6,317 nucleotides of DNA from UBA11475 sp045593005 (GTDB lineage Bacteria > Bacillota > Clostridia > Christensenellales > Borkfalkiaceae): NCBI GenBank assembly GCA_045593005.1, contig JAZNVV010000039.1, positions 1 through 6,317 of the forward strand, given 5' to 3'. Positions 1 to 5,933 of the stretch are shown one piece after another. Position 1 is the stretch's first letter. Each line of letters begins with the position of its first letter. Made by a program: the position numbers and the translations under genes. Under the pieces are notes generated by a model. That model had not been told where the DNA came from and did not search any database. It saw nothing but the letters and a program-made list of their open reading frames with translations.

Positions 1-266
1 ACGGCAATATGATTTTAACAAAAGGACTTGTCCTTCAAGACGAGAAAATATGGAAATCGTTTTTAAATAGAGATATTGTGCCCAAAAGTAACTCTTGCGA
101 ATTATATTTTGAGGAACAAGATATTGAAGCGTTTATTGACAAATTAGAAAAACTTTATCCCTCGATTGAATATGTAAATCGTCTTATGACACATAGTTGG
201 GGGCAACGAGTAATCCGTTTCTACGACTTGGACGGTAACTTGATCGAAGTAGGAACACCGGTGTAA
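1..266 (+). CDS. VOC/glyoxalase-fold protein, C-terminal part (5' end outside window)
   Basis: The reading frame is open to the left edge (first whole codon at base 3), so the ATG at base 9 is probably an internal Met and the true start lies upstream. What remains matches the second half of a vicinal oxygen chelate (glyoxalase/bleomycin-resistance/dioxygenase) module. Numbering from the ATG at base 9, a helix rich in charged residues at about 37-50 (EQDIEAFIDKLEK) is followed by the family's closing strands H62-S-W-G-Q-R and F71-Y-D-L-D-G-N-L-I-E80. The usual motif is FxDPDGNxIE; here the Pro is Leu. E80 is the likely metal ligand, by family knowledge. The substrate cannot be told: such proteins include glyoxalase I, antibiotic-binding proteins and uncharacterised lyases. 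The gene converges on the U32 gene and is followed directly by a terminator. Confidence 0.8.
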   Translation, partial: GNMILTKGLVLQDEKIWKSFLNRDIVPKSNSCELYFEEQDIEAFIDKLEKLYPSIEYVNRLMTHSWGQRVIRFYDLDGNLIEVGTPV

Positions 267-267
267 T

Positions 268-300
268 CAACAAATTCTAATTTATCGATTTGTTGTTTTT
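268..300 (+). terminator. Rho-independent terminator of the VOC gene
   Basis: A perfect 8-bp stem (CAACAAAT at 268-275 with ATTTGTTG at 288-295) encloses a 12-nt loop and is followed by TTTTT at 296-300. It begins one base after the VOC stop codon. The stem is AT-rich, but position and U-tract fit an intrinsic terminator. Confidence 0.75.
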
Positions 301-323
301 GTGGAAAATCTTTGTAGGTATAG

Positions 324-357
324 CACACTATACTTTCAAATGAAAGTCGTGTGTTTT
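324..357 (+). terminator. Interrupted hairpin with U-tract, possible second terminator
   Basis: CACAC (324-328) pairs with GTGTG (349-353). Inside it ACTTTC (332-337) pairs with GAAAGT (342-347) around an AAAT loop. The two helices are separated by an asymmetric internal loop (TAT opposite C), and TTTT follows at 354-357. This could be a back-up terminator for the VOC gene or a structured RNA remnant. No promoter of its own was recognised. Confidence 0.4.
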
Positions 358-369
358 GCAAAGCAAAAT

Positions 370-398
370 AAAGGATAGCAAAATTTTTGCTATCCTTT
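370..398. terminator. Bidirectional terminator between convergent genes
   Basis: AAAGGATAGCAAA (370-382) is the exact reverse complement of TTTGCTATCCTTT (386-398), giving a 13-bp stem with a 3-nt loop. Reading right, the stem ends in CCTTTTAT; reading left, the exit is also T-rich (CCTTTTATTTTGC). It lies between the plus-strand VOC gene and the minus-strand U32 gene (stop at 450), so it can serve both. For the U32 gene it is the best terminator candidate. Confidence 0.8.
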
Positions 399-449
399 TA
401 TAGTTTCTAAAAATCCCTATGTCTATTGCGGTTATGCGACGGGCATTTT

Positions 450-2600
450 TTATATCGTTCTTAAATCGACTGCTTTGCCATTTCCTTTGTACAATACCGG
501 GTTGTTATGTAATAATTCAAAATAGCAGTAGTGAATTTTATATCTTCTAAATGAAAGTTTATTATTTCGATCATCAACGTAAACAATCGGTGTTTTTGAC
601 GGGCATATGTTGCAAGAAGAATTTTGTACTACTTTATGTGGACAATGTGTAACCGTCATTAAAGCAGGATTGCCTTGATAGTCAAGAGTGTTATTTATAG
701 GGCGTTCAATACTGCTTAATACTGCGATAGCTCCATTTTTAAAATGAGCGTCGGCGCTGTAATCGTTATAAACGTTTAATCCTGTTCCTATAATTGTTTC
801 TCTATTAAAGTTAAGGGCATAATAATTATTTGCAACAATACCTATATTTGGGAATTTATTAAGTATATCTTTTATTATAACTAAATCTTTACCACTCGCT
901 ATAATAGGAAGGTTAAGATAAATTTTTTTATCACCAAAAACGCCTTTATATTTGTCTATAAAAGCACCTACGTTATCCACACTAAAAACGGCAGGGCAAT
1001 AGGCGACAAATCCGTCGCTTGTGCAAAATAAATTTGTATTGTCATCAACAAAATACAACTTGTCGATTTTATTCCTATTTGCATTTGTAACGGCAGGAAT
1101 TTTCAAAAAATAATCGGCAGTAAAATCTTTATTCTTTTGTAAAAAAGTCGATTGATTTTCTTTTTCAAGAGCCATATCAAGTAAATCAACAGCTTGTCTT
1201 CTTAAAGCGTTGATTTGTGATTTTGTCATAAAAACACGGTCAACGGTAGCGTGAAAGTCCACCATTTTATAACACGTGTCGTTAAATTTCATTTGATTAA
1301 TCACGTCTGTTTTTGTTATAGGTAAATTTATTGCCTGTTGACAAACGTCGCTTGATTTAGCTAAAACGCTTACGTTTTTACATGTTAAAGCAAGGACTGC
1401 ATTTTTATCAATTTGGGCGTTAAAATTAGCAGTAATTTCTAAACGGTTATCTTCTGATAATAGGGCGTTTTCTCTCTCACTATCAACAAGTCTATAAACT
1501 TTATCGTTAACATAAATAGAAGAGTTTTTAGTATAAACCGTGTATACGCTGTTAGAAACTTCAACGTTGCCAACGCCAAATGAAGTTTCATTTTTGCCAA
1601 CCGTTTTAAGACCGTCGCCAGAATGTATTATTGAGTTTGATTTGATTTTGATTTTGTATAGATTTTTAAAAGGTGCAACGCTAATGACCGAGCCTATAAG
1701 TTCACCCGTATGACTTTTGTTTTTAGTGTCTATAATATCGTCGTTGTCGTATAAATAAGCGCTTTCATTAAACTTTCCACGTGAAAAAATTTTTCGTAAA
1801 TTTTCTTTATCAAAAGTCGTGTCGCTACTTCCTGTCAATGCGTTTTTATAAGCTTTAACAGTAGAATAAACGTATGATGGACGCTTAAGACGGCCTTCTA
1901 TTTTAAAACTTGTAACGCCGGCATTATAAAGAGTGTCAAGCTTATCTATAAGGCATAAGTCGTTTGGTGATAAAAAGTGACCGGAAGAGTCGTTATAACG
2001 GTATTTTAGACGGCAAAGTTGTTTGCATTCACCGCGGTTACCACTACAACCGTTTGTTAAAGAAGACAAATAGCAGTTGCCGGAAAATGCAACGCATAAA
2101 GCGCCGTGCACAAAATATTCAATTTCAAGCGAAGTATTGTTTTTTATAGCTATAATATCTTCAAGTTTAGTTTCCCTAGATAGAACAACCCTTGTAAAAC
2201 CTAATTTTTCAAGATAAATTGCGCCGTCAAGATTGTGTATGCCCATTTGCGTGCTTGCGTGCAATACAATATCGGGGAAGAATTGTTTTAGCAAGACTGC
2301 CATACCATAGTCTTGTATAATAAATGCGTCAACGCCTGCAAAAAGTGCATTTTTGACCAAATCAATAAATTCGGGCACTTCTTTTGTTGAAATTAAGGTA
2401 TTGATAGTCAAATATACTTTAACGCCAAATTTATGAGCATACGAAACGGCATCACGCAAGTTTTTTTCCGTGAAGTTGTCTGCCTTAATGCGTGCATTAA
2501 ATTTTGAAAGCCCAAGATAGACGGCGTCAGCACCTGCGTTTATTGCAACGCGCAAACTTTCCGTATTACCACATGGTGCTAAAATTTCAACTTTTTTCAT
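450..2600 (-). CDS. U32-family RNA-hydroxylation-type protein with DUF3656-like segment (RlhA-like)
   Basis: This 716-residue protein begins with the conserved U32 N-terminus (KKVEILAPCGNTESL). It carries the full U32 signature at 161-179: E161-Y-F-x-H-G-A-L-C169, then G-N-C176-Y-L-S. C169, C176, C192 and C196 are the best candidates for [4Fe-4S] ligands. A DUF3656-like segment lies at about 385-475, ending in the typical INALRRQA helix. A C-terminal part (about 645-705) contains C653, C663 and C666, and a VDDRNN strand. U32 proteins were named peptidases or collagenases, but the E. coli relatives RlhA and TrhP make 5-hydroxycytidine in 23S rRNA and 5-hydroxyuridine in tRNA from prephenate-linked chemistry. 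The DUF3656 segment and length favour the RlhA type; the RNA target here is inferred. The start is fixed by homology to the conserved N-terminus, although no ribosome site precedes it. Confidence 0.9.
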   Translation of the reverse strand: MKKVEILAPCGNTESLRVAINAGADAVYLGLSKFNARIKADNFTEKNLRDAVSYAHKFGVKVYLTINTLISTKEVPEFIDLVKNALFAGVDAFIIQDYGMAVLLKQFFPDIVLHASTQMGIHNLDGAIYLEKLGFTRVVLSRETKLEDIIAIKNNTSLEIEYFVHGALCVAFSGNCYLSSLTNGCSGNRGECKQLCRLKYRYNDSSGHFLSPNDLCLIDKLDTLYNAGVTSFKIEGRLKRPSYVYSTVKAYKNALTGSSDTTFDKENLRKIFSRGKFNESAYLYDNDDIIDTKNKSHTGELIGSVISVAPFKNLYKIKIKSNSIIHSGDGLKTVGKNETSFGVGNVEVSNSVYTVYTKNSSIYVNDKVYRLVDSERENALLSEDNRLEITANFNAQIDKNAVLALTCKNVSVLAKSSDVCQQAINLPITKTDVINQMKFNDTCYKMVDFHATVDRVFMTKSQINALRRQAVDLLDMALEKENQSTFLQKNKDFTADYFLKIPAVTNANRNKIDKLYFVDDNTNLFCTSDGFVAYCPAVFSVDNVGAFIDKYKGVFGDKKIYLNLPIIASGKDLVIIKDILNKFPNIGIVANNYYALNFNRETIIGTGLNVYNDYSADAHFKNGAIAVLSSIERPINNTLDYQGNPALMTVTHCPHKVVQNSSCNICPSKTPIVYVDDRNNKLSFRRYKIHYCYFELLHNNPVLYKGNGKAVDLRTI

Positions 2601-2608
2601 ACTATATT

Positions 2609-2637
2609 ATTATAACAAATAAACTTTAAGTTCGCAA
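2609..2637 (-). promoter_or_regulatory. Promoter P1 of the U32 gene (extended -10)
   Basis: On the minus strand, TTGCGA (2632-2637) is separated by 17 nt from a perfect TATAAT (2609-2614), which is preceded by TGT, an extended -10 element. Initiation would fall at about 2601-2603, directly next to the ATG at 2598-2600, giving a leaderless or nearly leaderless mRNA. Confidence 0.7.
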
Positions 2638-2651
2638 GGCGTTTTTGTCAA
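2623..2651 (-). promoter_or_regulatory. Possible upstream promoter P2 of the U32 gene
   Basis: A perfect TTGACA -35 (2646-2651 on the minus strand) stands 17 nt from TAAAGT (2623-2628), a 4/6 match to the -10 consensus. Initiation at about 2616 would give a leader of roughly 15 nt, AT-rich and without a Shine-Dalgarno sequence. The -10 is weaker than that of P1. Confidence 0.4.
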
Positions 2652-2663
2652 AGAACATTTTTT

Positions 2664-2698
2664 AAAATAAAAACCGACAGATCAATAAATCTGTCGGT
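2664..2698 (-). terminator. Rho-independent terminator of guaA
   Basis: On the minus strand ACCGACAGAT (2698-2689) pairs perfectly with ATCTGTCGGT (2682-2673) over a 6-nt loop, and TTTTATTTT (2672-2664) follows. This is the strongest terminator-like hairpin in the window, 11 nt after the guaA stop codon. It separates guaA from the U32 gene transcriptionally. Confidence 0.9.
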
Positions 2699-2709
2699 AA
2701 AAATTAATA

Positions 2710-3693
2710 TTATTCCCATTCAATAGTAGCAGGAGCTTTAGGTGATAAGTCGTATAATACACGGCAAACACCGTCAACTTCATTTAAAATTCTATCAGTA
2801 ATCTTTTTAAGTATAGCCCAGTCAATTTCTGGAACGGTAGCGCTCATAGCGTCAACTGTGTTTACAGCACGGATAATTACCGGCCAGTCGAAAACTCTTT
2901 TTCCGTTTCTAACACCGGTTGAACGGAAGTCAGGGACTACTGTAAAGAATTGCCATACCTTTTCAGTTAAGCCTGCTTTATCAAATTCTTCACGCAAGAT
3001 AGCATCAGACTCACGCAAAGCGTGTAATCTATCACGTGTGATAGCGCCCGTACAGCGAACGCCAAGACCTGGGCCAGGGAACGGCTGACGGTCAACCATT
3101 GATGACGGAAGGCCAAGTGCTTTACCAACGACACGTACTTCGTCTTTATATAAAAGTCTAACAGGTTCAACAAGCCCTTCAAATCGCATATCTTCAGGTA
3201 ATCCACCTACGTTGTGGTGTGCTTTAACACCGTCACTTTCAATAATATCAGGGTAGATTGTTCCTTGTCCTAAAAACGATACGTCGGTAAGTTTATTAGA
3301 TTCTTCTTCAAATACTCTAACAAATTCACCACCGATAATTTTACGCTTTGTTTCAGGATCGTAAACACCTTCAAGTTTTGATAAAAATCTATCGGTTGCA
3401 TCTATATAAATAAGGTTAGCGTCAAGTCCGTTTTTGAAAATCTCAATTACTTGTTCGCTTTCACCCTTACGCATAAGACCGTGGTTGACGTGTACGCATA
3501 CAAGCTGTTTGCCGATTGCTTTTATTAAAAGTGCAGCGACAACTGAACTATCCACGCCACCTGATAAAGCAAGTAACACTTTTTTGTTGCCAACTTGTTC
3601 TCTAATTGCTTTTACTTGTTCGTCGATAAATGCGTTTGCAAGTTCTAAAGTAGTAATGCGTTGCATATCGTCAGGTCTTTTATTTACATCCAT
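2710..3693 (-). CDS. guaA: GMP synthase, ATP-pyrophosphatase (synthetase) subunit without amidotransferase domain
   Basis: This 327-residue protein catalyses the last step of GMP synthesis in its family: XMP is adenylated by ATP and then aminated to GMP. Visible motifs are the PP-loop SGGVDSS (44-50), LGQGTIYPDIIES (141-153), HHNVGGLPEDM (159-169), the RQPFPGPGLGVR stretch (202-213) that opens the dimerisation domain, and the C-terminal end PATIEWE. Most bacterial GuaA proteins are about 510-525 residues, with an N-terminal glutamine amidotransferase. That half is absent here and is not encoded in the upstream 200 bases in any frame. The layout resembles the archaeal two-subunit enzyme (GuaAb). 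Either a separate amidotransferase lies elsewhere or free ammonia is used. The ATG at 3693 was chosen because AAGGAG lies 7 nt upstream; the frame extends 15 codons further but that start has no such site. Confidence 0.95.
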   Translation of the reverse strand: MDVNKRPDDMQRITTLELANAFIDEQVKAIREQVGNKKVLLALSGGVDSSVVAALLIKAIGKQLVCVHVNHGLMRKGESEQVIEIFKNGLDANLIYIDATDRFLSKLEGVYDPETKRKIIGGEFVRVFEEESNKLTDVSFLGQGTIYPDIIESDGVKAHHNVGGLPEDMRFEGLVEPVRLLYKDEVRVVGKALGLPSSMVDRQPFPGPGLGVRCTGAITRDRLHALRESDAILREEFDKAGLTEKVWQFFTVVPDFRSTGVRNGKRVFDWPVIIRAVNTVDAMSATVPEIDWAILKKITDRILNEVDGVCRVLYDLSPKAPATIEWE

Positions 3694-3700
3694 ATGTATA

Positions 3701-3706
3701 CTCCTT
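3701..3706 (-). promoter_or_regulatory. Ribosome binding site of guaA
   Basis: AAGGAG on the minus strand, 7 nt before the ATG at 3691-3693. It decides the start in favour of MDVNKRP over an in-frame ATG 15 codons upstream. Confidence 0.85.
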
Positions 3707-3726
3707 AATAGTAAATTAACAATTTT

Positions 3727-3755
3727 ATTATATATCAATTTATTTATTTAGGCAA
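3727..3755 (-). promoter_or_regulatory. Promoter of guaA
   Basis: On the minus strand TTGCCT (3750-3755, 4/6) is followed after exactly 17 nt by TATAAT (3727-3732). Initiation at about 3720 gives a leader of roughly 27 nt that holds the AAGGAG site. That is too short for a riboswitch, and no purine-aptamer-like structure was recognised upstream. Confidence 0.65.
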
Positions 3756-3846
3756 TAAAATAAATAAAAAAATTTAGCTGTATAAAAATATATTTTTGTT
3801 ATATTAGTATTAATAATGCTTATAATTTATCAGATTAAAGTAACGT

Positions 3847-3871
3847 AAAAAAAACAAAAATAGTATGTTTT
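3847..3871 (-). terminator. Weak possible terminator after the CDF gene
   Basis: On the minus strand AAAACA (3871-3866) can pair with TGTTTT (3856-3851) over a 9-nt loop, followed by TTTT (3850-3847). There is only one G-C pair, so the helix is weak. It is the best candidate in the 208 bases between the CDF stop and guaA. A 14-nt AT palindrome at 3784-3797 is another weak possibility. Confidence 0.25.
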
Positions 3872-3901
3872 CAATTACAACGGTATCGTGAAAGTTGACC
3901 A

Positions 3902-4711
3902 TTATATATTTGTAATAGGTTCGTCATCACTAGTGAACGGATCAAAATCTTCCACTAAATCGTCTTCACTTTCAATGCTATCTAAATTTTCGTTATACGT
4001 TACGTTGTGAACGTGTTTATTATCGTGGTGCTGATTTACGTGTTTTAGTTTGCTGTGTTTGTGCCCAAAATGTTTGCCCGATATTTTTTCAAATGCAGTA
4101 ACTAAATCTTCATAAATTATAAATAATAAAAACAGCGCTATTATAATTGCTATTACGTTGTCGGCTATTTTGAAGTCGAACAGTTTTACAAACAAAATAC
4201 TGATGAGCGTTCCAAAAGAAATCATAGCTTCTAAACGTTGGTGCCAAGCGTTTGCTTCAAGAGGTGGGTAGTGCAATTTTTTTGCATTACTGCACGTCCA
4301 ATGATAAATAATTTCCTTACTGACAACGGATGCGCCGGCTATAACAAGTTCAAAAATTTTCGGCTCTTTTGCGTGTAAATATTCTTTATGAACAAGATGA
4401 GAAACGTTTTCATAAACAAGGTTTGCACATGTAGCAAACAAAACGACGGTCAATATCAAAGAAAATATGCCTTGAATAATATTGTTTCTACGTTTTTCTT
4501 TTTCGCTGGTGCTTAAGTGCATTAAATATACGGATAAAATGACTAAAAGTGTAGATATAAGGTCGGCAAAAGAGTGAATAGCTTCACTAAAAAGGGCTTG
4601 AGAATGTCCGTAAATACCCCCTAAAATTTTTGCCGTAACCAAAAACACGTTTACAATAACGGTTATATATGAAATTTTAAGTATTTGTCGTTTAGTATTA
4701 GTGTATCCCAT
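3902..4711 (-). CDS. Cation diffusion facilitator family transporter with His-rich/acidic tail in place of the cytoplasmic domain
   Basis: This 269-residue membrane protein has six predicted helices (about 12-33, 40-66, 78-100, 118-136, 155-176, 183-200), the CDF layout. Such proteins usually export Zn2+, Mn2+ or Fe2+ by proton antiport. The transport-site pairs are H46-x3-D50 in helix 2 (EAIHSFAD) and H157-x3-E161 in helix 5 (NAWHQRLE). The family norm in helix 5 is HxxxD, so E161 is a conservative but uncommon change. After helix 6 the usual roughly 80-residue cytoplasmic metal-binding dimer domain is missing. Instead come eight His in 214-235 and twelve Asp/Glu in 241-264. CDF proteins lacking the C-terminal domain are known, so function is plausible; the metal is not predictable. 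The ATG at 4711 was chosen: the GTG 11 codons upstream lies in the loop of a terminator-like hairpin and lacks a ribosome site, whereas GGAAATACT precedes this ATG. Confidence 0.85.
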   Translation of the reverse strand: MGYTNTKRQILKISYITVIVNVFLVTAKILGGIYGHSQALFSEAIHSFADLISTLLVILSVYLMHLSTSEKEKRRNNIIQGIFSLILTVVLFATCANLVYENVSHLVHKEYLHAKEPKIFELVIAGASVVSKEIIYHWTCSNAKKLHYPPLEANAWHQRLEAMISFGTLISILFVKLFDFKIADNVIAIIIALFLLFIIYEDLVTAFEKISGKHFGHKHSKLKHVNQHHDNKHVHNVTYNENLDSIESEDDLVEDFDPFTSDDEPITNI

Positions 4712-4720
4712 AGTATTTCC

Positions 4721-4764
4721 AAAAGAAAAATATATTAAGTTCACAAGAGCAAACTTAATATATT
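4721..4764 (-). terminator. Terminator-like hairpin after the ROK kinase gene
   Basis: On the minus strand AATATATTAAGTT (4764-4752) pairs with AACTTAATATATT (4741-4729) over a 10-nt loop, giving 13 bp, followed by TTTCTTTT. It starts 4 nt after the kinase stop codon. The stem has a single G-C pair, so it may leak, allowing read-through into the CDF gene whose ATG lies 17 nt downstream of the stem. Confidence 0.55.
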
Positions 4765-4767
4765 ATA
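4762..4767 (-). promoter_or_regulatory. Possible -10 element for the CDF gene
   Basis: TATAAT on the minus strand, between the kinase stop and the CDF start. No acceptable -35 lies 16-18 nt upstream (AGCCTC at 17 nt) and no TGn precedes it. It overlaps the terminator stem, so it may simply reflect AT-rich sequence. The CDF gene might instead depend on read-through from the kinase promoter. Confidence 0.25.
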
Positions 4768-4768
4768 T

Positions 4769-5716
4769 TTATGCTTTTATAAGTGAGGCTGCGCCGATAA
4801 TACCTGCGTCGTTTCCGTTTGTAGCAGTTAAGATTTTAACGATAGGCGAGTTTTTAAAGCCATAATTGTATTTTTTACAATAATCTTCAACCATATCGGT
4901 AAAATATTTGCCTTCGCCAGAAATTCCACCACCGATAACAATAACTTGTGGACGGAAAATATTCATAAAATTCATTAATCCTTCGCCAAGATATGTTACG
5001 TAGTTGTCAATGACTTTTTTAGCTGTCAAATCTCCGTTTTTAAATGCCGTGAAAGCCGTAGCGCCGTTTACGTTGTCTAAATTGCCGTTGGCAATTTTCC
5101 ACATTTGACTTGATTTGTCCTCTTGCATAGCCCTTTTTGTATCGCGTATAAGAGCAGTAGCAGAAACGTAACTTTCTAAACAGCCACTTCTTCCACAAGA
5201 ACAAGGCTCGCCACCAAAAACAAGTGTAGTGTGCCCAAGTTCCGTACCTTTGGATTCGCCACCTTCATAAAGTTTTTTATCAATAACAACGCCACCTCCA
5301 ACGCCTGTGCCAAGCGTAATCATAATAGCGTCGTCATAGCCTTTTGCGGCGCCAAATATAACTTCGCCTAAAGCGGCAACGTTTGCGTCGTTAGAAAGCT
5401 TAATAGTTGTATCAAAACGTTCTTTAAGTTTAGCAACCATAGGAACTTTAACCCAGCCAAGATTATATGCGCATTCGATAACGCCTTCTTTGCTTGAAAT
5501 AAGCCCAGGTGAGCCTATACCTATTCCATACACGTCTTTTATAGTTAAATTGTAGTCGGATAAAAGTTCGTTAATTGCTGTGCAAATGCCTTCAATAATA
5601 ACATCTGCATTATCTTTAACGGTAGGAACTTTCTTTTTGGCTAAAACCTTTCCGTCGTCGTTGACAAGACCGATTTTAACGCTCATTCCACCGATATCAA
5701 CACCTATGTAATACAT
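4769..5716 (-). CDS. glcK: ROK-family glucokinase
   Basis: This 315-residue protein phosphorylates glucose to glucose 6-phosphate with ATP, by family. It matches B. subtilis GlcK in length and block order. The phosphate-binding loop is D7-I-G-G-M-S-V-K14 (usual DIGGTS; Thr is Met here). Then come the YNLGW block (84-88), SNDANVAALGE with catalytic base D110, TLGTGVGGG (134-142), the sugar/zinc motif E159-L-G-H162, and the ROK zinc site C172-x-C174-G-x-x-G-C179-L-E181. IGGGIS (261-266) and GNDAGIIGAA (301-310) close the nucleotide domain. There is no DNA-binding N-terminus, so this is a kinase and not a NagC/XylR-type repressor. Glucose is the likely substrate; fructose, mannose or an amino sugar cannot be excluded. 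The start is supported by AAAGGAG 5 nt upstream. Confidence 0.93.
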   Translation of the reverse strand: MYYIGVDIGGMSVKIGLVNDDGKVLAKKKVPTVKDNADVIIEGICTAINELLSDYNLTIKDVYGIGIGSPGLISSKEGVIECAYNLGWVKVPMVAKLKERFDTTIKLSNDANVAALGEVIFGAAKGYDDAIMITLGTGVGGGVVIDKKLYEGGESKGTELGHTTLVFGGEPCSCGRSGCLESYVSATALIRDTKRAMQEDKSSQMWKIANGNLDNVNGATAFTAFKNGDLTAKKVIDNYVTYLGEGLMNFMNIFRPQVIVIGGGISGEGKYFTDMVEDYCKKYNYGFKNSPIVKILTATNGNDAGIIGAASLIKA

Positions 5717-5721
5717 AATTA

Positions 5722-5728
5722 CTCCTTT
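5722..5728 (-). promoter_or_regulatory. Ribosome binding site of the ROK kinase
   Basis: AAAGGAG on the minus strand, 5 nt before the ATG at 5714-5716. It is the strongest Shine-Dalgarno sequence in the window and fixes the start MYYIGVDIGG. Confidence 0.85.
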
Positions 5729-5749
5729 AAGTAAATTAATAACATAATA

Positions 5750-5783
5750 ATTATATTATAAAGATAAGATAATTGCAAGTAAA
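5750..5783 (-). promoter_or_regulatory. Promoter region of the ROK kinase (two overlapping registers)
   Basis: Two registers fit on the minus strand. TTGCAA (5773-5778) stands 17 nt from TATAAT (5750-5755). TTTACT (5778-5783) stands 17 nt from another TATAAT (5755-5760). Both -10 hexamers are perfect and share one base. Initiation would be at about 5743-5748, giving a 27-32-nt leader. No operator palindrome or catabolite-response element was recognised. Confidence 0.6.
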
Positions 5784-5859
5784 GTTAAAGATTTTTATTG
5801 ATAAAGAAATAATTATAATTACAAAAATTAAGGTAAATTCTATTGTTTTTTATAATTTC

Positions 5860-5929
5860 AAAAAAAAATAAAAAAATTTAAAAAAAGTATGAAAAAATGC
5901 TTGATTTATTTTTTAGAAAATGTTATATT
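5860..5929 (+). promoter_or_regulatory. Promoter of the tRNA operon with A-tract UP-like element
   Basis: TTGATT (5901-5906) is separated by 17 nt from TATATT (5924-5929), which is preceded by TGT, an extended -10. Just upstream, 5860-5897 is almost pure A with three long A-runs, as in UP elements that bind the RNA polymerase alpha subunits at stable-RNA promoters. Initiation is expected at about 5934-5937. The layout fits strong tRNA expression. Confidence 0.75.
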
Positions 5930-5933
5930 ATAT

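Noticed and set aside
1964..2149. Plus-strand open frame inside the U32 gene.
   Set aside because: It is antisense to the conserved Cys-rich core of the U32 protein, with no promoter or ribosome site of its own.
2858..3751. Several open frames overlapping guaA on both strands.
   Set aside because: They coincide with conserved GuaA motifs in another frame and resemble no protein family. guaA explains the coding signal.
3694..3901. Purine riboswitch or other long regulatory leader upstream of guaA.
   Set aside because: The best promoter leaves a leader of only about 27 nt, and no three-way-junction aptamer elements were seen in the upstream AT-rich sequence.
3694..3901. A frameshifted or decayed GATase domain upstream of guaA.
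   Set aside because: The upstream 200 bases are strongly AT-rich with promoter elements. No GATase motif is present in any frame, and the preceding gene is an unrelated transporter.
4712..4744. GTG at 4744 as start of the CDF gene, adding 11 residues.
   Set aside because: The GTG lies in the loop of the hairpin that follows the kinase gene and has no ribosome site. The extra residues would be encoded largely by the hairpin arm and its U-tract and match nothing in the CDF family.
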